DNA from: Aquilaria yunnanensis
Taxonomy: Eukaryota; Streptophyta; Magnoliopsida; Malvales; Thymelaeaceae
DNA: 64,000 nucleotides
NCBI GenBank assembly: GCA_039654915.1
Contig: CM077594.1
Span: 90,534,893 to 90,598,892 of the forward strand
Direction of reading: 5' to 3'
The notes below the pieces were generated by a model, which saw nothing but the letters and a program-made list of their open reading frames with translations, made no database searches and was not told the origin of the DNA. How positions within the stretch are numbered: position 1 is the stretch's first letter; each line of letters begins with the position of its first letter. Below are positions 44,690 to 55,052 of the stretch, piece after piece. The translations under genes were made by a program, and so were the position numbers.

Positions 44690-45735
44690 TAGTATTATAG
44701 TGGAGTAGATTGCAATAATACATAAAGTCTAGCATATGTGATGGCTAATATAAGATATGTAGTATACATATGGGTACAAGTTGGAGAGCTCATGTGATGG
44801 ATTGACTCATCATGAGAATACTACATGAATTGTTATATGAGTGTTATAAGTGATTCTCATAGTGATCATGGTATATGTGATCTTTTGACCTAAGGTCATC
44901 AAAATTCCCTTCATGTGAGTCACATACTTTGGTAAGCCTTTTTGTTACTTGTAACTGAGTGAACATAAAGGTGGTCATTAAGTATGTCACATATCATGCA
45001 GAGGGTTTTGTATGATCAAGATGAGATTTATCCATCTTATGTAATGAGAGTGATATCTTTGAGCCTTTTGATTGAGTGAGGCTGAGGAAATTCATGGTCA
45101 TTCTCGAATAAGTTGATATGAGATATAAATATCATTAGTTTTAGTCAGTCTACTTGAGAATCAATAAACCAAATATTGGGCTATACTAGAGTGATACATT
45201 CCATGTCTTGTGTTTGACCTTGATATCTTGGACAAAAGAACAATTACATATACAAATAATGAGAATCACTGATTATCTTGTCATTTGGGTAGCAATAATG
45301 TGTTGCTAGATACCGCTCATTGTTTATGATCATAAATCACATTTATGATCACTGCTAATGTGATAAGAGCTTATTAGGTCGCATACTTAGAGCCAATTGG
45401 ATTATTTAAGTACATGAGCCAAATTATTTGGTTTTTATTTCAGGATAATTTTGAATTAATTATTGGCTTGGAAGTTAAGCCTCATTATATATACATTATA
45501 TAGTGATTATTTTTTAGTTGCCTCCCTTGGACGAAATCAGAAAAGTTTTGAAAGTTCTAGCCACACTCTCCTCTTATCATTCCTTGACGGACACATGCAA
45601 GCTAGTACTGTGGACACAAGATAAACACACCTGCTGAAACATGGTGGAGGCATAGTGTTTCGAGAGGTTCATATGGTCATCAGAGAGAGCTTGAGCTCGT
45701 CAATTGTTTAAGTTTTAGTGATTCGACTAAATAGT
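44690..45735. other. Possible old retroelement LTR-like region
   Basis: Contains repeated words such as 'tgagaat...tcatagtgat', 'gtgagtcacatactttgg' and 'gagtgaacataaaggtggtcatt' that look to me like a common plant repeat. No terminal repeats or coding remnants were found. Confidence 0.25.
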
Positions 45736-48274
45736 TGAGTGAAAGATCTCAACCAACTAAATATAAAATTTTTGAATACCCGATTTACTCTATTTCACTT
45801 GGATCCTAGAGGGTTTCAGTTTATTTCCACTGCACTTGTTTGGCTCCTAAAACCATATACAGACTTTCATAACTTAAAAGTAAGGCTCCAATTTATTGAA
45901 ATCCCAAACTCTTTGGTTTAATCATATGTCGTATGTTTTCCATTTACCAACCTGGTCACCAAAAATTGTGACATTTTAAAAAAAAATCTTTAGATTGATC
46001 ATAATTTTATTTTGATTTAACATTCATAACTCACTTGACAGTTTTCTTCTCTATATATGTAATTAGTATGACAAATTTATATTTTTGTTAATTGACCAAC
46101 AACAAGATGTTTGTGGCCTTTTAGTTTGAATTATAAAACAAAATGGAATACTCCTACTTTCTTTAACCCTCCTAATTCTCAATGAAGTATGAATTTGATG
46201 CCTATTAGGCTAGCATTAATAGGAATGAGTTTTTTTTTTTTTTTTTGTGTTTTTGCTGATTGGGCATGACACTTTTTAGTGGGTCCCTCAACTGGCTTCC
46301 ATAATTGCCCATAAAGATGATTCTAATTACCCATGCTACCAGAGTATGAGGCCACATGCTAAAGGAATTAAAAAACCTGGTTCCATCATAAATATGGTCT
46401 TTTTTCAAAGACATTTAGTTTAGGGAAAATTTTGTTAAATGTAGGCCTCGATAAAAAATGTGTTAAGCTGAACCTGTTGATCTTTGGGCCTTGATTTCAG
46501 TGCTTTTGCTTCAACCCCAAAAGGCTATGGCCCTTCACCAATCAATTTAGTTGGCCATTTCCTGCAATCTCCTTCATTTTTTGTTCTTTTTTCATGCTTA
46601 CTTTTCTTTATTATAATTAAAATCAAACATATAGAGGAGATAAGATAAAATAAAGCTCCACTCATAGGGCTACAAAGCATAATAGCTTGAAAATATCAAT
46701 TTAGATTAAGAGCCTTTTCAAGATATAAGGACATGTTTTCCCATTGAATAATCTGAGATAAGTTGTTTGAGCGACTTATTAATATATTTGGACAATTTTC
46801 ATCCAAAGTGAGAGTCTGTTCTCATTTAGTAAATAACAAAATGTTTTCAAATTGCCCATGCCTACTAATGAACGTTAAGACTTGATGAAGCAGGAGTTAA
46901 ATCTTGACCTATAGTGGCATGAGATTGCTTGCTACCCATAACGCTGGGCTTGAGCTTAATAGAAGACTAAGTAGAGTGAAGAATGAAACTCTAATCACCT
47001 ATGAACTACGAATTGTTGCTTAACCTTAATCCCTACCATATATGACATGACTATTGGTAATGTATTGAGCTAGGAAAGGAAAGTGTACCGAAGAAATCAT
47101 GCATAATATGAATCAAAATTAATCCGTTATCATTTAGTGGAGAAAAAAGAGAGCCTATAGTTCTTCCATGAATTGTTGTTGGGTCGAACTTTTTTCTGCT
47201 TGGTTTTGGCCCATCATATGTCGTAATTAAGGCCTTGAATTCTACTTACAATTTAGAATGAGAATGGGGGTTCATCTCAAGGTAAAATGATAGAGCTGCA
47301 AAAAGTTTTACACACTTCACAATCTTATGTGATTAGCATGTACAGAATAATGGATCGGATTTGCGATTGAGTTGCGACCGAAGGTCAATTTTTAGCTAGT
47401 GGCTAAGCACTTTTTTAGCGATGGATTTGTGATTGGATTGTGACCGAAGGCCAATTTTTCACCTTTCTCTTGTAGTGAGTATTACAATAACATAGAATTG
47501 GTGTTAACTTATACCTACTGGAAATTCTACAAATTAAACGCTACAATCTTAATCATCAAACAATTATGGAAGATACCCAACTAGATCCTATTGGTTTCGT
47601 TCATGATTTGTCACATTCTTTTTCACATATTATTTTTGAAGTTCAGATTTAATTAGTGTTTAAAAGGAACACCAATTTGAACAAATTTACCACTTTGAAA
47701 TTGATGCAAAATATAAAACTAAAAAATGCCATATATGAAGGAGAAAAATCTCATGACATAACATACAATATAGATAACAAAAACATGCAAGAATAGCTGA
47801 AAAATATACTTAATGCAGGGGGGCAGCTATAATATTTTATAGCTAAGAGTAGAAGGTATAAGATGGTACACGTGCATCATCCATTCTTTTAATTTAATAA
47901 AGCTCTTTTCTTTTTGCTCTATAAGTAAAAAGGAACTAGAAAGGTATAGTGTAAACGCATATAAGATTACGATCATTTCAAAAAGCACATAAAAGCATGA
48001 GCATAATTTTCTTAAGGCATAAACAGGTTCCAGCGTTCATATAGCTTGCAGGAAGCCGTGTTAGATATGTTGAACACAAAGAAACAAATAAAGCTTGTAG
48101 TATCATTACATTAACTCATTGACATGATGCACCCACCACTTTCTTTGTGGCGGATCAGAGTTCAGACTTTAACTTGTACAAGAGATTTCCTCAATGTATT
48201 TCCGAGTGGTTATTGGCTTATGATTTATAATATTACATTCTGAATATATAATCCATGTAAATGAGAAAATTTGA
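45736..48274. other. Intergenic DNA downstream of MUTE
   Basis: No gene recognised. The sequence 'acctttctcttgtagtg' ending at 47477 matches the end of CACTA-type transposons (CACTACAAGAG on the minus strand), with 'gcgaccgaagg' repeats beside it (47370, 47436). The opposite end was not found. Confidence 0.35.
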
Positions 48275-49487
48275 TTAAGTATGGCTGACATAGACATTCT
48301 CCGAGAAGAAGCTTTGTTGAACTTCAACAGCTAGTTCCTCCAAACTCAGCTGGCACTCCAGTCCTATCTGTAACAACAAGTAAACCAATTTTCTTCATTA
48401 CTAGGTAGGCCTTCAATCAAGGGCTTATATCACAACTTGATCATCCAATTCATATATGGAAATAAAAAAATTAGCAATCATTTTGTTTCATAATTATTTT
48501 CAAGCTTCTAAGGGATGATGATTAGAAGTAACTGTATTAATAAACATGCATTTGATTTGGGAGATGAATTAACGTACCAAGTGGAAGTTAAACTCATGAT
48601 CAGCAATATCCACTTTAAGAAATGTATAAATATATAAAGCCTTCATGTACTCCACATATATATGTGTGTGTATATCTTGATCGAGATTTAAGAGATGAGT
48701 ACTTTTTCTTTTTTGCGTAATTTGATCGGCAAGATCAGGAGCAAGTTTTCCTATATATATGCAAGTATATTAGCTAGTAATTTTAATTAATTTTCAAGCG
48801 GATGATCGATCGATCGTTGATATGTATGTGTTTATGTGTATACCTTAATGATAAAAGAGTAAAGAACAGTGTCTTCCATGCTACTGATATTAAGGTGCAT
48901 GACCTCAAAAGAAAGTCTTTCGAGCACCGAAATGATCCTGAGAAGCTGTCCTGGAATTCTGCCGCAAACAATCTTCAAGACGACATTCGGTCCCGAGATC
49001 TTGGCTTCAACATCAGCCAGTGGGGAGTTGCAGCAAGCTCCTACGTTTTCCAACCCGAAAAGGCGGCTCTGATGATCAGAATTAGGAAGTGGTGGAAGCT
49101 GATGAGGAAGCGGCGATTGTTGTGTCGGTGGCGGCCGTGGGCTAGGGCTAGGGCTAGGGCTTAAGCTCTTCCTTTGCTTCTTGGACTCCAACGCCCGTAG
49201 AACCTGGTGCAGCTCTTTGATGAATTCTATCACTCCTCCTATGACCGACGCCTGATCACCCTAATTTCCACATATCACGCCCATACATATATATATATCC
49301 AAATCATTTAACATAATAACCACACCAGACCATTAATTCATGAGATTAACCCTAGAGATCAGCTCTAGAAGATCAGAAATTAAGATCATACCCTTTTGAT
49401 ATAGAAGCAAGGGGTTAAAGAACGGAGGACTTTGAGATGCTCGTTCATTTGCCTTCTCCTGTTGCGCTCGACGGCTATGTGAGCCAT
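48275..49487 (-). CDS. MUTE: MUTE, bHLH transcription factor of the stomatal lineage (three exons)
   Basis: Nuclear bHLH factor that, in known plants, ends meristemoid divisions and commits cells to guard mother cell fate, acting with SCREAM/ICE1-type partners. Exons on the minus strand: 49487-49392 (32 codons), 49260-48844 (139 codons) and 48367-48275 (30 codons plus TAA), giving 201 residues. All introns are GT-AG: 49261-49391 and 48368-48843. The start is [20 protein letters not shown], equivalent to the MUTE N-terminus, with the bHLH domain at residues 2-53. The basic region has His-Glu-Arg spacing (H3, E7, R11) expected for E-box contact. A Ser/Pro/Gln-rich linker follows, then the MUTE signature [18 protein letters not shown], and the C-terminal ACT-like region ending SENVYVSHT. 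An upstream in-frame extension exists, but the family start is at 49487. Confidence 0.96.
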
Positions 49488-49552
49488 ATGTGTCTCTGAG
49501 TTCAGTTCCGAGGACTTCGAGGCTTGTTTGGTTGGTGGTTTAGTTGACCCCA

Positions 49553-49560
49553 TATTTATA
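49553..49560 (-). promoter_or_regulatory. Probable MUTE TATA box
   Basis: The minus strand reads CCTTATAAATATGG 66 bases upstream of the MUTE start codon, giving a leader of about 30-40 bases. Placement and sequence fit; there is no direct transcript evidence. Confidence 0.55.
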
Positions 49561-50382
49561 AGGCAAACAACCCTAAAAGTAGACATAGGGGCTGAAATGT
49601 TAATAAATGCTGCGGGCTGCTCTCCCGTGAGGATCTTTGCTAGCTATTACATCTCTTGCCACAATTACATGACTCCGCGTGAGATCAAAATTACCACCCA
49701 CCCTTTATTTGCTCTTACTTCCCAAGCCTTTTATATATCCATCCCCATGCCCTTTCTTTTCTTTTATCCAATGGTGTACTATAATAATTACTCATATTTA
49801 GTAGTACATTTTTTATAAAATTATACTACTACATATCTTGTTGTGTTATGTGACGAATAGGCAATGATCTTAGATTATGTGTAAAACACTCTACTTCTAA
49901 CATGAAACCTTTATAATAAGTTCTATATAACTTTTTTATGGGCAACTAGTTAACGAAACTTTTACTCCATCCCGGGACGGAGTAGGAAATCATTTTAGTG
50001 GGGGGAAACCATATATACTACTAATTATTTTAGACACAGCTGAAAATATGCTATTAATAGTGAAGTATATTATTACTAAGAATATCATTATATGACATCC
50101 TGTAACTGTACCGAATAAGGCTTCATAGCTTGTAATTTGGGGGAAGTGAGCAAGTGAATGCGAAAAGGAATGTATTTCTTTTTTATGGAAATGAAAGGAG
50201 AAAAATTTTAAAAAGGATCTTTCCTACTAGCGTTTTTTTTGTAATAAAATACATCTTATTAACAAGTTACAGGGTCAGGAGATATCAATAGTTAAGATTG
50301 GAAGAAAATGCTTACTTTTTTTGATCTCACAGGATTAGCAAGTGGGAATATCCCTTTGCCACTTTATCGTGTGAAATACTAG

Positions 50383-50413
<31 letters not shown>

Positions 50414-51559
50414 AAGTACCATTTTTTAATCCACCTTCCTTATTGGAAAAGAAAATTGTAGTTCGAACTACAACATATATATATATTTAGAAACCATGAT
50501 GGAAAGATACAAATAGATTATTTAACATCAATATAGATTTCTGGCTATATAACTATTTTTTTTCTATTACTCAGAAGATTTCATAAATACAGGGTAATGA
50601 GGGCATTATTTAAAATGTTGAGAGAAAAGAGAATATACATGCTTTTCTGAGACCTGGATAGTTACCTAATCAACATGTAATGATATTATAGAGACATTGG
50701 TGGAGAACGGAATCCCTTTAACTACTTCGCCTAGTGGTTGGAATGTTTATCATACTATTGAGTGGGGGCGGCAAAAAAGTTTTCAGTGAGTCATAATGAA
50801 TATTTAACTGAAGTTAATGAATCATATATGTTGTTTTACCAAAATTTCAGCGGGTTCATTTACCCTCATTGAAATTTGAGTCCCACTTCATAATGCACCT
50901 CTGTGTTGAAACATCTTCTTTCAGATATATTCTTCTTACTCTGCACAACCCATCAGTATATATATTTAGCAAATGGTAAGTTTGGAGAAACACACAAAAG
51001 ATATTTATGGTAAGTTACAATACCATGCTTAACTCAGCCATCCATGCATGCACAACACACTGATGATGTATGTTCCAGTTTAATTTATTGCACTTTGGGA
51101 CTATAATCACAAATTAAATATCCCTCCAATCCGTTTCCATTGCAAATTTATCCTCTTTGGCATGCAAAAATATTGCAATATTTTTAAGAGTAGAAATAAT
51201 TTTTCACTCTTATCTTTTTTTTAGGAAAAAAATATTAGTTCTTGAACTTTGCTATACAGCTTTTCAATCTACTTTAGCGAAAAAAAATGTTATTAGGCAA
51301 CAAGTCTTTTAAAATTTGTGCGAATGGTGCAAAGAGAATGGATGGAGGTAGCATAAAGCAAACACTCTAATAATTTTTTTTTAAATACTCTAGTTCTTTT
51401 GATAAGCTTATATTTATTATTATTATTTTCTCATATTTAGTATGTTTTAATATGTTTTGAACCTTAAATATATATTTTGACTATGTTTTGTAGCTTAGAG
51501 CATATCTGGACTTAATTGATTGAAAGTGAATTTAATTTGCCATTTTACAAGTTTTAATT
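49561..51559. other. MUTE upstream region and intergenic DNA
   Basis: Promoter-proximal sequence to about 49800, then AT-rich DNA. It includes a (CT)n microsatellite at 50386-50413. No gene was seen. Confidence 0.45.
50386..50413. repeat. (CT)n microsatellite
   Basis: About 14 uninterrupted CT dinucleotides. Confidence 0.95.
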
Positions 51560-52960
51560 TGGTTGTGCTCTTTCAGAATGTTGACAGATTGGTGATGTTC
51601 CGGTAGAAAAATTATATCTTGAGCTACAGAGATCAGAATGAAGTGATTCTTGATTTATTGGAAAGCTAATATCTGGAGCTACAAATTACATTCAGACCAT
51701 CAAACCCAGTTTACACGTTAAGAGGGTCAAATTCGGATTCAAAGTCGCGATTTACGAGTCACCGCCTGTTCAAAAGCAGCTGTCGTATTTTGGGCATATA
51801 TTTGGCTGTAGATGTCCGTTTTATGCTATTTAGGTGTTGTTTCGAAGATAAGAAAGAGCTCTACAACTTTTATGCTTTGAGTTTTGAGAAATAATGGCTG
51901 CATCAAGGTCGAATACCAGCTTGAAGTTGCTACTGATGTCCTGGAGTATTGTTTGGCTGACAACTTTGAAACCTTATAGTTATTTTGAATCTTTTTATTT
52001 GTTTTGGGTACTTTTTTAATAATATAGAAAGTTTAGGAATTTTTATGAGTTTAGCCATAGATTTTAGGTTTCTTTGGTTTTTAATAGCGTGGTTGCCGCA
52101 CACCAAGGCTAGCTCTCCGTTTTTCGTAATTCTAGTTTTAGTTTCTTTTATGCTTCTTTGTTTTTCTTTTGATGATGGCTGAGTAATTTTCTAGTTCAGT
52201 TCTAGGGACAATTTTCATCGCCAACACCGGTTGTGAGGATTGATTTTTCTTCCTTAAACTTTCTTTAATTTCAAGTATTTACTTCTTTGTTGTTTAGATT
52301 TATTGCAATTAATTTTCCTGTTCTCGCTTGTTGAATTAGTTTTGTAATTACAAATCTGCTTGATTTTCTTTCAACCGCTTAGGTGAAGAATTCAATTAAA
52401 AGCAAGTGAATTGATTGGAGATTGCTTTTATTTCTGGTTAGTTCATACGAAGAAGTAAGACAGTTTAAATTATTCAAGCTTTTGGATTGTTGCCTGGAAT
52501 AAACTTTTTGGTTCATTGATCTTAATGCTGATTTTGAGATAATTAGAAATTACTTTTCAATATCTGGTTACTCAAAATTAAGAAATTAATCTGAAGCTTT
52601 TTCTAGTTAATTTTACTGCTGAATTCTTAGGGTTCTTTTTAGCTTGAAAGAGAATCTTGTTTATTTGCTCGAATTGAAGAAATATTTTCTTTTGATGATC
52701 ACCTGCATGATTGGAATGGATAATTAACCCTGAACTAAACGTTTTTAGTATTGATTAATTTTATTTTGATTCTCCAGTTAATTTATTTCAGCTTTTAATT
52801 GAAGAAAACCCTAATCTTTATTTCAGTTTTCTGACAGGAAGCTTTCAGTAAAAAAATTTCCTTTGGGATTTAACCTGGTTTTCATTGCTAGACTACAAAT
52901 TTATTTATTCTGAGTTGTTAGGGATACCAGAATTATTTTTTGCGGTTTTGACGACCGACC
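51560..52960. mobile_element. LTR-retrotransposon-like non-coding sequence
   Basis: Words such as 'gatggctgagtaattttctagttcag' (52174-52199, part) and 'ccgcttaggtgaagaattcaattaaaag' resemble conserved stretches of plant LTR elements. No second copy is present in the window and no ends were fixed, so a solo or degenerate LTR is only a suggestion. Confidence 0.3.
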
Positions 52961-53640
52961 ATCTTTTTATGCTTTTGGATCTTAACTTCTCATATTTAGC
53001 TAGCATATTCTCCACTCAGAGCTGTATTAGTTTATTGCTTGTGTTGGGATAGTTCATTTAAGGTAATTAATAATATATTAAAGGTTTTCTTTGAATAACA
53101 ATAAGCGTATGTATTAAAGTGGTTCTTGGTTCAGTTGTATAATTATTGGAACCATGCATTTCAAGGAACCAAAAAAATTTTATTTTTTGAAAAAAAATGA
53201 AGTATTTTTATTTTTTATGTCTTTGCAAGTAAAAAATTCATAAAATTTTAATTACTTTATTAAATTCTCATGTGATTATTAGGTATATATAGTAATATGT
53301 TTCAAATAAAATTGGTTCCAAAATAAATAGTACATTTTAAAAAATGCAAAATGAATTAAGCTCGTTTTTGGTAAAACCAATCATCACACATAATTACAAA
53401 GTCTAAGAAATGGTTAATGGGTCTTAGCTACTTAGTCGGCTTCTTATCCACGAAATTGGGCATGAATTTTGTTTTTATGATGGAAATAAAACTGGTAAAA
53501 AAAACAATAATGAATGAAATACAATTATAAAAGTCACACTCAAAACCAATACCAGTAAGAGTAAGATTGATGAGATGGCACAGCCGCCATTAGAGGCGCA
53601 AATTTGAACTCACGAAACTGCTGGGCCTTGGGCTGGGCCT
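52961..53640. other. Intergenic DNA upstream of the Cdc20-like gene
   Basis: AT-rich with no supported feature. The distal promoter of the next gene would lie here. Confidence 0.4.
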
Positions 53641-53647
53641 GAGAAAA

Positions 53648-53658
53648 TTTAACGGTCT
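53648..53658 (+). promoter_or_regulatory. MSA-like G2/M promoter element
   Basis: TTTAACGGTCT contains the AACGG core with following pyrimidines of the mitosis-specific activator element bound by three-repeat MYB proteins in G2/M genes. It lies about 25 bases upstream of a TATA box (53681-53687) and fits a Cdc20-family gene. A single short match could be chance. Confidence 0.35.
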
Positions 53659-53680
53659 AAAAGTTTTGGTATTCTGCAGC

Positions 53681-53687
53681 TATATAA
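53681..53687 (+). promoter_or_regulatory. TATA box of the Cdc20-like gene
   Basis: TATATAAATC begins at 53681. It is followed by a C/T-rich leader (53735-53990) typical of plant untranslated exons, about 330 bases before the likely start codon. Confidence 0.5.
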
Positions 53688-54041
53688 ATCCATCGTGGGT
53701 AGCGTAAGGCTTACGGTCAGAGTAACGTTCTGGCGCCCATTCAAATTTTTCGCTCTCTTCGTTCTCGCCGTTCGCTCGCTTCCGCCTACCTTGTGCTCGC
53801 CGCCCGCTCTGAAGTTTCAGTCTTTGGTTAAGCTTCGTTTGATCTTCTGTTGAATCTTGAATGCTTCAGAGGTTTGATTTTCTCGGTTCCGAATCTCGAC
53901 TTCATTTTCCATTATTTGTCACCCTTTCTTTCTCGAGTTTCTCGTCTCGTATTCAACTAGGGTTCCGATTTCTGGTTCCAACTCGTTTTTGTGTTAATTC
54001 TTGTTTTTATGATTATATTGGGGTGTTTTTTATGTACTGAG

Positions 54042-55052
54042 ATGGAGAAGGTAATTGATATTACTGGTTTGTTGTTCGATGATTTGGATGTGAATGTGTT
54101 AGACTGGGGGTCAAAGGATGTTCTCACTGTTGCTTTGGGAAACAGTGTTTTCTATCTTAAAGGTAATAAGAAAGTATTGAATAAATTTGTGGCCGTTGAG
54201 GAAGGGTTTGGTTGTATTACGAGCCTGAATTGGGCACCCAATGGCCAGCATCTGGCAATCGGCTTGAGTAATTCGGATGTTCAGATTTGGGATTTTTTGT
54301 CTGAAAGGAAAGTGAGGACTCTTGGTTGTGGCCATGGAGCTTATGTAGGGTCTTTAGCCTGGAACAGAGATATGTTAGCAACGGGTTCAAATGATGGTCT
54401 AGTTGTTATGAGTGACTTCAGGAAGCCATCACATGTTATTGAGAGCTTCTGGGGACATGAAGGTGGTGTTTGTGGGTTGCAATGGTCAGATTCTGGTAGC
54501 TTCCTTGCAAGTGGCGGCAGTGACTGCTGCCTTAACGTGTGGGATATTAGGAAGGCCGCCTCAAGTTGTAGTTTAGGTGTGGATACAAATTGGCTTCACA
54601 GCCTTGAATACCATGTGGCCCCAGTAAGAGCTCTGGCCTGGTGTCCCTTCCAGAGTGGTCTGCTGGCCTCAGGTGGAGCTGCTCCAAATTGTTCAATTAA
54701 TTTGTTTGATACAAACTGTGGCTTATTGAAGAGGTCAATAGCTACACAAACTGAGGTTTGTGCCTTGCTGTGGAGAAAAAATGGGCGTGAACTACTTTGT
54801 TCAAATGGTGCAGGGTCATTTCAGCATCAAATTATTTCTCTAAGGTATCCAGAAATGAGAAAGGCACTGACCCTTAAGGGTCACACCTCGAGAGTTCTTT
54901 TTATGGCACAGAGCCCAGATGGGTCCAAAGTTGCATCAGCTGGAAGCGACCAAACTTTGAGACTTTGGAGTATGTTTCAGGCTCCAGTGGTCGCTCACAG
55001 ATCATCCCAGTCAAAGTCTGACTATTCATTTGGGTGCTTCAACATTCGTTGA
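54042..55052 (+). CDS. CDC20-like: Cdc20-like WD40 protein lacking the N-terminal regulatory segment
   Basis: Cdc20 proteins activate the anaphase-promoting complex and bring in substrates. From the ATG at 54042 the product has 336 residues. An in-frame ATG at 54009 would add 11, and the frame is open back to 53991 without another ATG. The whole frame is a WD40 propeller of Cdc20 type: VLDWGSKDVLTVALGNSVFYL, LNWAPNGQHLAIGLSNSDVQIWD, GHEGGVCGLQWSDSGSFLASGG, VRALAWCPFQSGLLASGG, and GHTSRVLFMAQSPDGSKVAS near the end (parts). It terminates in Ile-Arg, the tail that docks on the complex. Normal Cdc20/FZR proteins have about 450 residues with a C-box and other motifs in the first 100-150; none is visible here or in the leader. 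No intron is seen in the frame. It may be a divergent regulator, a dominant-negative form, or a truncated copy. Confidence 0.85.
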   Translation: MEKVIDITGLLFDDLDVNVLDWGSKDVLTVALGNSVFYLKGNKKVLNKFVAVEEGFGCITSLNWAPNGQHLAIGLSNSDVQIWDFLSERKVRTLGCGHGAYVGSLAWNRDMLATGSNDGLVVMSDFRKPSHVIESFWGHEGGVCGLQWSDSGSFLASGGSDCCLNVWDIRKAASSCSLGVDTNWLHSLEYHVAPVRALAWCPFQSGLLASGGAAPNCSINLFDTNCGLLKRSIATQTEVCALLWRKNGRELLCSNGAGSFQHQIISLRYPEMRKALTLKGHTSRVLFMAQSPDGSKVASAGSDQTLRLWSMFQAPVVAHRSSQSKSDYSFGCFNIR

